Shown here one piece after another: positions 15,229-23,434 of a stretch of DNA of 40,334 bases. Under the pieces are notes generated by a model, which worked only from the letters and a program-made list of their open reading frames with translations, made no database searches and had not been told where the DNA came from. Position numbers and translations under genes: made by a program. The DNA is from Gudongella sp051744365 (GTDB lineage: Bacteria; Bacillota; Clostridia; Tissierellales; Tissierellaceae). Positions within the stretch are counted from its first letter, which is position 1. Each line of letters starts with the position of its first letter. The stretch spans positions 1 to 40,334 of the forward strand of contig JBNJCX010000015.1 in NCBI GenBank assembly GCA_051744365.1, read 5' to 3'.

Positions 15229-16683
15229 CTACCCTTCGTATTTTACGTTGATGTCACGTGCTGCCTTGACTTCATTAGGTCTTCTTACTATTGTTGTGTT
15301 TGGAGCTGACTTCAATATTGCCGGGTCAGTCTCAGCTTCATGGGCAATCTGAATCATGGCCTGGATAAACTCATCGAGTGTTTCCTTGCTTTCTGTCTCT
15401 GTCGGCTCAATCATCAATGCTTGATTGATAATCAATGGGAAGTATATAGTTGGTGGATGATATCCAAGGTCAAGAAGTCTCTTTGCAATATCAAGAGTGG
15501 TAACCTCGCTTAGAGTATCCTTCAAGCCGCCAAGTACGAATTCATGCTTGTAAATTGTATCGATTGGAAGATTATAGTGATCCTTCAATTGACTGCAAAT
15601 ATAGTTTGCATTCAATACAGCCATCTCTGAAGCTAATTTAAGTCCATCCGATCCCATTGTCAGTATATAAGTGTAGGCTCTTACGAGAATACCGAAGTGT
15701 CCGTAGAAATCCTTCACCTTTCCTATTGTATCAGGGTAATCATAGTCCAGGAAGAACTTGCCATCCTTCTTTTCTACCATAGGTACTGGAAGGAATGGAA
15801 CTAGCTCCTTCTTAACTCCTACCGGCCCTGCTCCAGGTCCTCCACCACCGTGTGGCGTCGAAAATGTCTTGTGAAGATTAAAGTGAACAACGTCAAATCC
15901 CATATCTCCAGGTCTTGCATAGCCAAGAATCGCGTTGGCATTGGCTCCATCATAATATACCAGTCCGCCGGCTTCATGGACTATTGATGCTATTTCATTG
16001 ATTCCCTTGTCAAATATTCCCAAGGTATTTGGGTTTGTGAGCATCAGTCCTGCAGTGTCATCTCCCACTGCTGCTCTCAATGCATCAAGGTCAACAAGTC
16101 CGTCTTTTGTAGATTTGATCTCAACTATCTTGTATCCTGCCATTCCAGCTGTTGCAGGGTTAGTACCATGGGCTGAGTCAGGAATGATTATCTTGTTTCT
16201 GTGTCCTTCCCCTCTCTTTTCATGATATGCCTTTATAATCATAACACCGGTAAGCTCACCGTGTGCACCGGCAGCCGGCTGAAGTGTTGTTCTATCCATT
16301 CCGGCAATTTCTGAAAGACTCTCTTCAAGCTCGTGAAGCAGCTGCAATGAACCCTGAATACAGTCATCAGACTGGAGTGGATGAAGGTTTGCAAAACCGT
16401 CATATCTTGCTACGTCTTCATTTATTTTTGGATTATACTTCATTGTACATGATCCAAGTGGATAAAAACCTGTGTCAAGACCGTAGTTTTTGTTTGAAAG
16501 ATTTGTATAGTGTCTTATTATATCCACCTCAGATAATTCCGGCAGATTCAATTCCTTTTCATTTAAAAATTCACCAGGTATAAGGCTGTCTACAGCAACA
16601 TCCTCCACATCATTGGCGGGTAACATATATGCCTTTCTACCAGGTTTGGAAAGTTCGAATATCAATTTATCGTAGTTTCTCAT
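15229..16683 (-). CDS. gcvPB: Glycine dehydrogenase (decarboxylating) subunit 2
   Basis: This 484-residue beta-type subunit of the P-protein carries the pyridoxal phosphate lysine K272 in FNLHKTFSTPHGGGGPG. With GcvPA it decarboxylates glycine and passes the aminomethyl group to lipoyl-GcvH. The split P-protein is the usual form in Firmicutes and archaea; in many other bacteria it is one chain. It overlaps gcvPA by one base and lies next to lpd, so all are translated in a tightly packed operon. Length matches the family. Confidence 0.97.
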   Translation of the reverse strand: MRNYDKLIFELSKPGRKAYMLPANDVEDVAVDSLIPGEFLNEKELNLPELSEVDIIRHYTNLSNKNYGLDTGFYPLGSCTMKYNPKINEDVARYDGFANLHPLQSDDCIQGSLQLLHELEESLSEIAGMDRTTLQPAAGAHGELTGVMIIKAYHEKRGEGHRNKIIIPDSAHGTNPATAGMAGYKIVEIKSTKDGLVDLDALRAAVGDDTAGLMLTNPNTLGIFDKGINEIASIVHEAGGLVYYDGANANAILGYARPGDMGFDVVHFNLHKTFSTPHGGGGPGAGPVGVKKELVPFLPVPMVEKKDGKFFLDYDYPDTIGKVKDFYGHFGILVRAYTYILTMGSDGLKLASEMAVLNANYICSQLKDHYNLPIDTIYKHEFVLGGLKDTLSEVTTLDIAKRLLDLGYHPPTIYFPLIINQALMIEPTETESKETLDEFIQAMIQIAHEAETDPAILKSAPNTTIVRRPNEVKAARDINVKYEG

Positions 16684-18026
16684 TATATCCCCTCCATTAC
16701 GCTGGTCAGCTTATCTATTTCTTCCTTCGTTCTCTTTTCTGTCACTGCATAAAGGATGCTGTTTTCAAATTGGGGATATTCCTTGCCCAGGTCATAGCCT
16801 CCGATGATATTCTCCTTTCTCAGTGCCGCATTGAGCTTCTCAGGTGCAATATCTGATGTCAATGCAAATTCCTTGAAGAAAGGCTTGTCAAATACAGGCT
16901 TGAATTTACCTGATTTGGTCAACTGCTCATATGCATAATGTGCCTTCTTGGTTGACTGCAGGGCAACCTCTCTTAGGCCTTCCTTGCCCATTGTAACCAT
17001 GTATACAGCAGCTGCCAATGAGTTGAGTCCTTGATTGGAACATATGTTTGAGGTCGCCTTCTCTCTTCTTATATGCTGCTCTCTGGCTGTAAGAGTCAAT
17101 ACAAATGATCTCTTGCCGTCAAGGTCTTCTGTCTGACCAACAATTCTTCCAGGTAACTTTCTGATATATTCATTTTTGATTGCCATAAATCCAAGGTATG
17201 GTCCACCAAAACTAACAGGTATACCAAGTGACTGGCCTTCGCCTACGACAACATCTACTCCCATGTCACCAGGCTTCTTGAGAATTCCCAGTGATATAGG
17301 ATCAACAGAAGCTATAAATGTAGTCTTCTTGCCTTTATGGGCTATTTCACCTATTGCCTCCAGGTCCTCGATTATTCCAAAGAAATTAGGGCTTTGTACA
17401 ATTACTGCTGCTGTATTGTCGCTTACAGCATCTTTCAAAGCCTCCATGTCAGTTACTCCATCCTTCACATCTATCTCTATTACCTTCAGACTTTGAACAT
17501 GGGCATATGTGTGAAGAATCTTTCTTGCATCGGGCTTAACAGCCTTTGATATTACTATCTCATCTTTTTTTGAGTATGCAGCAGCCATCAATGCAGCCTC
17601 TACTACTGCAGTTCCACCATCATATAGTGATGCATTTGCAGAGTCCATACCCGTAAGGTTAGCGATCAGTGTCTGGAACTCAAAAATATACTGCAGTGTT
17701 CCCTGACTGATTTCTGGCTGGTATGGTGTATAAGAAGTATAAAACTCACTCCTTGAAATTATATGATTTACTATTGATGGAATATAGTGGTCGTACGCAC
17801 CTGCTCCCAGGAAGTTGGTAAGCTCGTTCATTGAACAGTTCTTGTTCGCAAGCTCTTTAAGATATGTTGTTACCTCAAGCTCACTTTTTGATTTTGGAAG
17901 GTCAAGAGCTCTTCCAAGCTTGTTGTGTTTTGGGATATCATCAAACAGCTGATCCACGCTTTCAAGGCCTATGGCCTTAAGCATTTCCTGGATATCTTCA
18001 GGTGTATTAGCAATATATGGATGCAT
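16683..18026 (-). CDS. gcvPA: Glycine dehydrogenase (decarboxylating) subunit 1
   Basis: This 447-residue alpha-type subunit of the split P-protein begins with MHPYIANTPEDIQEML, which is typical of GcvPA. Characteristic stretches include NFLGAGAYDHYIPS, YTPYQPEISQGTLQ and VGEGQSLGIPVSFGGP. It shares the aminotransferase-like fold of GcvPB but lacks the PLP lysine; the active site forms at the subunit interface. One base separates it from gcvH and one base is shared with gcvPB, so equimolar production is expected. Confidence 0.97.
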   Translation of the reverse strand: MHPYIANTPEDIQEMLKAIGLESVDQLFDDIPKHNKLGRALDLPKSKSELEVTTYLKELANKNCSMNELTNFLGAGAYDHYIPSIVNHIISRSEFYTSYTPYQPEISQGTLQYIFEFQTLIANLTGMDSANASLYDGGTAVVEAALMAAAYSKKDEIVISKAVKPDARKILHTYAHVQSLKVIEIDVKDGVTDMEALKDAVSDNTAAVIVQSPNFFGIIEDLEAIGEIAHKGKKTTFIASVDPISLGILKKPGDMGVDVVVGEGQSLGIPVSFGGPYLGFMAIKNEYIRKLPGRIVGQTEDLDGKRSFVLTLTAREQHIRREKATSNICSNQGLNSLAAAVYMVTMGKEGLREVALQSTKKAHYAYEQLTKSGKFKPVFDKPFFKEFALTSDIAPEKLNAALRKENIIGGYDLGKEYPQFENSILYAVTEKRTKEEIDKLTSVMEGI

Positions 18027-18027
18027 T

Positions 18028-18411
18028 TTATTCCTCCTCAGCTAAAAACTTCTCGTAGTCCTCATCATTCATTAGTTCTTCAAGTTCTGCTTTATCGGTA
18101 ATTTCAACTTTTACTAACCAGTTTGCAAACGCATCAGTGTTAAGCAGTGCAGGATCATCCATAAGCTCCTCATTTATTGCAACTACTTTTCCGCCGATTG
18201 GCATAAACACATCTGAAGCAGCCTTTACTGACTCTACTGCTGCAAAGTCTTCACCCTTCTCGAACTCATCGTCTACATCAGGAAGCTCAACATATACTAT
18301 GTCTCCAAGATGATGCTGTGCATAGTCTGAAATACCTATAAACGCCTCTTCTCCATCAACCTTGACCCACTCATGATCCTTTGTGTAAAATAATCCTTTT
18401 TCTACTTTCAT
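18028..18411 (-). CDS. gcvH: Glycine cleavage H-protein (lipoyl carrier)
   Basis: This 127-residue lipoyl-domain protein carries the lipoate on K63 within AAVESVKAASD and shuttles the aminomethyl group from P-protein to T-protein and electrons to L-protein. The N-terminal YTKDHEWV and the acidic C-terminus are typical. It lies 18 bases after gcvT and one base before gcvPA. In many Firmicutes GcvH also serves as the lipoyl relay for other lipoylated enzymes; whether that holds here cannot be seen. Confidence 0.97.
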   Translation of the reverse strand: MKVEKGLFYTKDHEWVKVDGEEAFIGISDYAQHHLGDIVYVELPDVDDEFEKGEDFAAVESVKAASDVFMPIGGKVVAINEELMDDPALLNTDAFANWLVKVEITDKAELEELMNDEDYEKFLAEEE

Positions 18412-18429
18412 TTTATTACCCCCTAAAAT

Positions 18430-19524
18430 TTATTTTTTAAGAAATTTCTTGCTGATTACCTTTGCTTTGGCAAATTTATTTCTAATCTTTACATCAACCT
18501 CTGTTCCAAGCTCAGTGAATTCTGTCTTAATAAGAGCATTTCCTATTACCTTACCTAGAGTAGGGCTCTTGTAACCTGTTGTTACATGCCCAATTTTTTT
18601 GCCATCCTTGTAAATCTCGTAGCCTTCTCTTGCAATGCCCCTATCGAGAAGTTCTATCCCAACAAGCTTTCTTTTAAGTCCTTCGCTCCACATCTTGTTC
18701 AATGATTCCTTGCCGATAAAGTCTGACTTCTTGTCAAGCTTTACAAAGTATTTGAATCCTGCTTCAAGAGGAGTAATTTCGTCGTCCATCTCGTGGCCAT
18801 ACAGTGGCAATGATGCCTCAAATCTCAACGTATCCCTGCAACCCAGTCCAGTTGGCTTTATACCATCTTCCTTGCCAGCCTCAAGAATTGCGTTCCAAAC
18901 CTTTACAATACCTTCATTGTCAGAATAAACCTCAAATCCATCTTCACCTGTGTAACCGGTTCTTGATACCATACAGTTTACGCCAGCCACATCAATATCT
19001 CTTTTCAGATGGAAGAATTTAATCTGTGATAGATCATAATCAGTAAGTTTCTGCAGTATCTTCTCAGCCAAAGGCCCCTGAATTGCAATTTCACCAACAG
19101 AGTCGGAAATATTCTCGACTTCTACATTGAAATTTCCCTTTTGCTTCATAATCCAATTGTGGTCCTTTTCAATGTTTCCAGCATTTACTACTAGATAGAA
19201 GAATTCCTCATCATATCTGTATACAAGCAAATCATCCACGACACCTCCCGTCGGGTGGCACATGAATGTGTAAATAACTTGATTGTCTACTATTGTAGTT
19301 ATATCATTGGTCATAAGATAATCAACAAAGGCCAGTGCATCCTTACCCTTAATTGTTATCTCTCCCATGTGTGATACATCGAAAAGGCCTGCTGCATTTC
19401 TTACTGCCTCATGCTCAGGCACTAGTCCTTCGTATTGCACTGGAAGATACCAGCCCGCGTAGTCGACAACATTTCCCCCTAATTTGACATGTTCTTCATA
19501 CAGGGGCGTCTTTTTAGCGTCCAT
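18430..19524 (-). CDS. gcvT: Aminomethyltransferase (glycine cleavage T-protein)
   Basis: This 364-residue folate-dependent enzyme releases ammonia from aminomethyl-lipoyl-GcvH and makes 5,10-methylenetetrahydrofolate. Family marks include NAAGLFDVSHMGEI, the folate-site region RTGYTGEDGFEVY and CRDTLRFEASLPLYGHE. It is first in the operon, with AGGAAGGAGTG before the ATG at 19524. The 155-base gap upstream holds a promoter but no room for the tandem glycine riboswitch that often controls this operon, so regulation is by other means. Confidence 0.97.
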   Translation of the reverse strand: MDAKKTPLYEEHVKLGGNVVDYAGWYLPVQYEGLVPEHEAVRNAAGLFDVSHMGEITIKGKDALAFVDYLMTNDITTIVDNQVIYTFMCHPTGGVVDDLLVYRYDEEFFYLVVNAGNIEKDHNWIMKQKGNFNVEVENISDSVGEIAIQGPLAEKILQKLTDYDLSQIKFFHLKRDIDVAGVNCMVSRTGYTGEDGFEVYSDNEGIVKVWNAILEAGKEDGIKPTGLGCRDTLRFEASLPLYGHEMDDEITPLEAGFKYFVKLDKKSDFIGKESLNKMWSEGLKRKLVGIELLDRGIAREGYEIYKDGKKIGHVTTGYKSPTLGKVIGNALIKTEFTELGTEVDVKIRNKFAKAKVISKKFLKK

Positions 19525-19560
19525 TCAATCACTCCTTCCTGTTATTTGTGATATAATTTC

Positions 19561-19589
19561 AGTATACTATCCTATAGCTACCCTTTAAA
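19561..19589 (-). promoter_or_regulatory. Candidate promoter of the glycine cleavage operon
   Basis: Minus-strand -35 TTTAAA (19584-19589), a 17-base spacer and -10 TATACT (19561-19566), about 37 bases before the gcvT ATG. The -10 lies inside the palindrome AGTATACT (19561-19568), which recurs at 19647-19654 on the far side of the same intergenic gap. Confidence 0.5.
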
Positions 19590-19644
19590 ATGGGCGTTAA
19601 ACTACACAGGATTACATGAAATTAGCCGTATCTGTGGTATTTCA

Positions 19645-19656
19645 GTAGTATACTAC
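19645..19656. promoter_or_regulatory. Twelve-base palindrome GTAGTATACTAC upstream of the aldo/keto reductase
   Basis: A perfect palindrome 24 bases before the aldo/keto reductase ATG. Both this and the copy at 19561-19568 are preceded by TTTCAGTA, so the gap contains two related symmetric elements that may be a shared operator for the divergent genes or merely -10-like sequence. Confidence 0.35.
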
Positions 19657-19680
19657 AATTATACATAAGGGGGATTTTTT

Positions 19681-20811
19681 ATGCAATACCGTCTGCTTAC
19701 AGAAGATAAGTTAAATGTTTCACTATTGGGACTGGGCTGTATGAGGTTTCCAGTCCTGGAAAATGATAATTCAAAGATCGATGAAGAATTGGCAACAAGA
19801 ATGGTAAGATATGCCTTCCATAATGGAATAAACTACTTTGACACCGCGTATCCCTATCATGGCGGAGAATCAGAGTCTTTTATGGGTAAAGCACTAGAAG
19901 GGATAAACAGAGAAGAATATCATCTTGCAACAAAATCTCCTGTGTGGTTGATTGAGAATCATAAAGATTTTATGAAATATCTGGATGAGCAGCTGGTTAA
20001 TTTAAATACAAACTATGTGGATTTTTATCTTTTCCATGCCTTAAACAATAGTTCTTTCGAAAAAATAAAATCACTTGAATTCGAAAAATTCGTAGGCCAG
20101 GCAAAACTGGAAGGTAAAATCAAGCATATCGGATTCTCCTTTCACGATGAACTTCCGGTTTTCAAGGAGATTATTGACCACTACCCCTGGGAGTTCTGCC
20201 AGATTCAGCTTAACTATATGGACATAGAATATCAGGCAGGACTTGCAGGGTTGGAGTATGCCAAGGACAATGGAATAGACGTTGTAGTGATGGAGCCCCT
20301 TAAAGGGGGCAAGCTGGCAAGCTCTCCTGTAGATGTGCTCCAGGTGTGGAACCGGTCGGCAACCTCCCGTACGCCAGTCCAGTGGGCTCTGAAGTGGCTC
20401 CATAGCCTCTCCGGTATCTCGGTAGTGTTAAGCGGCATGTCCAGCATGGAGCAATTGGAGGATAATATCCGTATAAGCTCTGATAATGGCCATTTGACAC
20501 CTGCTGATATTGACATTGTAAAGGAAGCTGCCGATATCTATAGAAGCAGGACAAGGGTGGATTGCACAGGCTGCAAATACTGTATCCCGTGTCCTCAGAA
20601 TATTGCAATCCCTGATATATTCGAGATGTATAACAATGCCCATGTATATGGATCAATGGAGGAATCCAGAAAATCCTACGAAAGCCTTGTAGAAAAGGAG
20701 TCAGACAGCTCCCAGTGTGTAGAATGTGGATTGTGTGAAGAAAAGTGTCCACAGAATCTTACAATAATTCAGTATCTGAAGGATGCCAGGATTGACCTAT
20801 ATAGCTGGTAA
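19681..20811 (+). CDS. Aldo/keto reductase with C-terminal 4Fe-4S domain
   Basis: This 376-residue protein has a TIM-barrel aldo/keto reductase domain (about 1-280) with the active Tyr region YFDTAYPYHGGESE, catalytic-type residues in LATKSPVW and DFYLFHAL, and a C-terminal domain with CTGCKYCIPCPQNIAIP and CVECGLCEEKCPQNL, which can hold iron-sulfur clusters. This is the COG1453-type oxidoreductase of anaerobes. Its substrate is not known; the cluster domain implies electron exchange with ferredoxin or another carrier. The ATG at 19681 has AAGGGGG. It is divergent from gcvT and convergent with rpsI. Confidence 0.9.
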   Translation: MQYRLLTEDKLNVSLLGLGCMRFPVLENDNSKIDEELATRMVRYAFHNGINYFDTAYPYHGGESESFMGKALEGINREEYHLATKSPVWLIENHKDFMKYLDEQLVNLNTNYVDFYLFHALNNSSFEKIKSLEFEKFVGQAKLEGKIKHIGFSFHDELPVFKEIIDHYPWEFCQIQLNYMDIEYQAGLAGLEYAKDNGIDVVVMEPLKGGKLASSPVDVLQVWNRSATSRTPVQWALKWLHSLSGISVVLSGMSSMEQLEDNIRISSDNGHLTPADIDIVKEAADIYRSRTRVDCTGCKYCIPCPQNIAIPDIFEMYNNAHVYGSMEESRKSYESLVEKESDSSQCVECGLCEEKCPQNLTIIQYLKDARIDLYSW

Positions 20812-20838
20812 CAGCATGCAATACACACGTTCGATAGG

Positions 20839-20856
20839 TTGTCCACATTATCCACA
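20839..20856 (+). promoter_or_regulatory. Two abutting DnaA-box-like 9-mers
   Basis: TTGTCCACA (20839-20847) is followed without a gap by TTATCCACA (20848-20856). The second is a perfect match to the DnaA box TTATNCACA and the first differs by one base. They lie in the 116-base gap between two convergent genes, where no promoter is expected. They could bind DnaA as a titration or regulatory cluster. Confidence 0.5.
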
Positions 20857-20900
20857 GTCCATAGGGGATAATTCGGAATGAAGTTAAAATTTGCAACAAA

Positions 20901-20924
20901 AAAAAGCACCCATGGGTGCTTTTT
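20901..20924. terminator. Bidirectional terminator between aldo/keto reductase and rpsI
   Basis: A perfect stem AAAAAGCACC / GGTGCTTTTT with loop CATG, with T-runs on either strand. It can end the plus-strand reductase transcript and the minus-strand rplM-rpsI transcript, whose stop is four bases away. Confidence 0.9.
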
Positions 20925-20927
20925 GTA

Positions 20928-21320
20928 TTATCTCTTGCTGAATTGCGGGCTTTTTCTTGCCTTTTTAAGACCGTATTTCTTTCTCTCGACCATTCTTGGG
21001 TCTCTAGTAAGATGTCCGGCTTTCTTAAGTATTGGCCTCAGTTCTCCGTCTGTTTCAAGTAGAGCTCTTGCAATACCGTGTCTGATAGCTCCGGCTTGTC
21101 CTGTGAATCCACCACCATGAACATTTACAATTACATCATACTTGTCTGCTGTTTCTGTTATAGTCAAAGGCTCTTTTGCAATTACTCTTAATGTCTCGTA
21201 ATTAAAAAAGTCCTCGATATCTCTCTTGTTGATTGTAATCTTTCCGTTACCTGGTACAAGTCTGACTCTTGCAACGGATGTCTTTCTTCTTCCAGTTCCT
21301 AAAAATTGTGTTGCAGCCAT
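20928..21320 (-). CDS. rpsI: 30S ribosomal protein uS9
   Basis: This 130-residue protein has the typical start FLGTGRRKTSVARVRLVPG, a central GGGFTGQAGAIRHGIARAL, and the basic C-terminal tail KKARKSPQFSKR, which reaches the P-site tRNA in the ribosome. It lies 25 bases after rplM in the universally conserved rplM-rpsI pair. The start at 21320 has GGGAGG upstream. Confidence 0.98.
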   Translation of the reverse strand: MAATQFLGTGRRKTSVARVRLVPGNGKITINKRDIEDFFNYETLRVIAKEPLTITETADKYDVIVNVHGGGFTGQAGAIRHGIARALLETDGELRPILKKAGHLTRDPRMVERKKYGLKKARKSPQFSKR

Positions 21321-21345
21321 TTACAGTCCTCCCTTCATCAATTAA

Positions 21346-21774
21346 TTATAATTCGTAAACTTCTGGCTTCTGCGCCTCGTGCCCGTGCTCTGTACCTCTG
21401 TAAACTTTAAGTTTTCTGTACATTTGTCTTCCCAGACTATTCTTAGGCAGCATCCCTTTAACAGCCAGCTCTATTATCTTCTCGGGATTCTTCTCCATCA
21501 GCTTTCCGTATGATACCTTTCTCAAGCCTCCTGGATAACCTGTATGATATGTGTAGTTTTTCTGCTCCAGCTTCTTTCCAGTAAGTTTGACTTTGTCAGC
21601 GTTAATTACTATTACAAAATCACCTGTATCAACATGTGGTGTGAAGATGGGCTTGTTTTTACCTCTCAGGATAGTTGCAATTTCTGTAGCCAGTCTCCCC
21701 AATACTTTATCTTCAGCGTCTATTATATACCATTTTCTTTCGATTTCATTGGCTTTTGCCATGTAGCTTTTCAT
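21346..21774 (-). CDS. rplM: 50S ribosomal protein uL13
   Basis: This 142-residue early-assembly protein of the large subunit is recognised by KWYIIDAEDKVLGRLATEIA, YYHTGYPGG-like YTYHTGYPGGLR and MLPKNSLGRQMYRKLKVY. The ATG at 21774 has AAGGAGGG. It is the first gene of the rplM-rpsI unit, with its own promoter and a structured leader, so it is probably transcribed apart from truA. In Firmicutes the L13 leader mediates feedback by the protein. Confidence 0.98.
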   Translation of the reverse strand: MKSYMAKANEIERKWYIIDAEDKVLGRLATEIATILRGKNKPIFTPHVDTGDFVIVINADKVKLTGKKLEQKNYTYHTGYPGGLRKVSYGKLMEKNPEKIIELAVKGMLPKNSLGRQMYRKLKVYRGTEHGHEAQKPEVYEL

Positions 21775-21846
21775 TTATTTCCCTCCTTACAACAACATTC
21801 GTTTTAAGGTGTCTACTAAAAAGTTTCCGGGCTTCTTTTTAAACAC
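21775..21846 (-). ncRNA. Candidate L13 ribosomal-protein leader RNA
   Basis: The 5' untranslated region of rplM starts near 21848. Minus-strand GTGTTTAAAAAG (21835-21846) can pair with CTTTTTAGTAGACAC (21809-21823) around the loop AAGCCCGGAAA, giving a GTGT/ACAC base and an AAAAAG/CTTTTT upper stem. Position and size suit the L13 leader class of Firmicutes; covariance to that family was not tested. Confidence 0.5.
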
Positions 21847-21854
21847 TCTTATAC

Positions 21855-21883
21855 ATTTTAATACAAGTAATAATCAATGTCAA
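21855..21883 (-). promoter_or_regulatory. Promoter of rplM-rpsI
   Basis: Minus-strand perfect -35 TTGACA (21878-21883), a 17-base spacer and -10 TAAAAT (21855-21860), directly after the truA stop codon. Confidence 0.85.
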
Positions 21884-21891
21884 GGCAGATT

Positions 21892-22629
21892 TTACTTGTA
21901 GTATACTTTTTCTAAGAATAATCCTTGGGCAGGTGCTGTTTTTCCAGCAGACCTTCTGTTTTTTTCTGCAATTATCCCAGGTATCCCATTCTTATCCCTT
22001 CGACCCACACCAATCTCAATCAGGGTGCCTGCAATAATCCTTACCATATTCCTCAGAAAGCTATTGCCTTCAATGATAATTTCTATTATATCTTCTTTTT
22101 TTTCAATGTCTATTGAATAGATTGTCCTAACTGAGGATTTAATTGAAGTCTTTTTCCCTCTGAAGGAATTGAAGTCATGGGTTCCCATAAAATACTCCGC
22201 TGCATCCTTCATTAGCTGAATATTCAACGGGTACTTTACATGCGCTGTATAATTTCTAATAAGCGGCCTTCCAGCCTCACCATTGTATATCCTGTATACA
22301 TAACGCTTGCGGGTTGCACTGAATCTTGCGTGAAAATCCCGAGAAACTTCCTGCGAGGTTATAATCTTGATATCCTCAGGAAGCTCAACATTCAGTGCAT
22401 AGCTGAATCTTTCTCCTGGTATAGTAGATTCTGTGTGAAAATTTGCCACATGTCCCAGGGCATGAACCTTTGCATCGGTTCTTCCAGAACCGTAAAGAAC
22501 TACCTTTTCTCCGGTTGCCTTCCTTATCGCTTTCTCTATTTCCTCCTGGATAGACGGGAAACTCTCCTGGGTCTGCCAACCCCAGTAATTTGTGCCATCG
22601 TATTCAATTACAAGTTTAATGTTTCTCAT
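21892..22629 (-). CDS. truA: tRNA pseudouridine(38-40) synthase TruA
   Basis: This 245-residue enzyme isomerises uridines 38-40 in the tRNA anticodon arm. The catalytic Asp is in GSGRTDAKVHALGHVANF (about residue 52), and other marks are YDGTNYWGWQTQ at the N-terminus and GNSFLRNMVRIIAGTLIEIG near the C-terminus. It sits four bases after ecfT and just before the rplM promoter, the usual order in Firmicutes. Confidence 0.97.
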   Translation of the reverse strand: MRNIKLVIEYDGTNYWGWQTQESFPSIQEEIEKAIRKATGEKVVLYGSGRTDAKVHALGHVANFHTESTIPGERFSYALNVELPEDIKIITSQEVSRDFHARFSATRKRYVYRIYNGEAGRPLIRNYTAHVKYPLNIQLMKDAAEYFMGTHDFNSFRGKKTSIKSSVRTIYSIDIEKKEDIIEIIIEGNSFLRNMVRIIAGTLIEIGVGRRDKNGIPGIIAEKNRRSAGKTAPAQGLFLEKVYYK

Positions 22630-22633
22630 ATTA

Positions 22634-23434
22634 TCACCACATATACCGGGTGGATATTATTGCTGCAAAGAAGAGTGTCATACCTGTCAACATAACATAA
22701 TCTCTGGTTGCAAACTTCAATTCATTGAGTCTAGTCCTACCGTCTCCACCCCTGTAGCATCTTGCTTCCATGGCCGTAGCCAGCTCATCGGCTCTTCTGA
22801 ATGCGTTGATAAACAAGGGGACAAGAAGAGGCACAAGATTCTTGGCCCTGCTAAGTATATTCCCCGACTCAAAATCTGCTCCTCTGGCCATCTGAGCCTT
22901 CATAATCTTGTCGGTTTCCTCAAGCAGTGTAGGAATAAATCTCAAAGCTATGGTCATCATCATGGCAAGCTCATGGGCAGGCAAACCTATTCTCCTGAAT
23001 GGTGAAAGAAGTCTCTCTATCCCATCGGTCAATGCTATGGGCGATGTAGTCAAGGTTAGGAGGGATGTTCCGGTTATTAGGAATATTAGTCTCAAGGCCA
23101 TAAAAACTGACTGTCTCAAACCTTCCTTTGTTATTACAAGTGGCCCCAGTTCCACAAGAACCTCTCCCTTTGTCATAAACAGATTGATGGCAAAGGTGAT
23201 CAAAATAATAAACATTAAGGGTTTTAATCCTTTGATAATAAATTTCACCGGTAGCTTTGCAATGGAAATAACCGCTGCAATAAATGCAAATATAAAAATA
23301 TAGGGAATGAAGTTGGTCACAAAAAAGAGAGATGTAATAAACAATGCTACAATGATTATTTTCACCCTTGGATCCAATTTGTGAACTATAGATGTTCCAG
23401 GAAAATATTGTCCTATTGTAATATCTTTAAGCAT
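22634..23434 (-). CDS. ecfT: ECF transporter transmembrane subunit EcfT
   Basis: This 266-residue membrane protein couples the two ATPases to exchangeable vitamin-binding S subunits. It has about five hydrophobic helices (within 25-140 and 240-262) and the two cytoplasmic Ala-Arg motifs, AQMARGAD and AMEARCYRGG, that contact the ATPase grooves. It overlaps ecfA2 by eight bases. No S component is in the window, so it is the shared group-II module and its substrates are set elsewhere. Confidence 0.95.
   Translation of the reverse strand: MLKDITIGQYFPGTSIVHKLDPRVKIIIVALFITSLFFVTNFIPYIFIFAFIAAVISIAKLPVKFIIKGLKPLMFIILITFAINLFMTKGEVLVELGPLVITKEGLRQSVFMALRLIFLITGTSLLTLTTSPIALTDGIERLLSPFRRIGLPAHELAMMMTIALRFIPTLLEETDKIMKAQMARGADFESGNILSRAKNLVPLLVPLFINAFRRADELATAMEARCYRGGDGRTRLNELKFATRDYVMLTGMTLFFAAIISTRYMW

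Noticed and set aside
19525..19680. Possible glycine riboswitch upstream of gcvT
   Set aside because: The gap is only 155 bases and the transcribed leader about 30 bases. No paired aptamer cores or terminator were seen.
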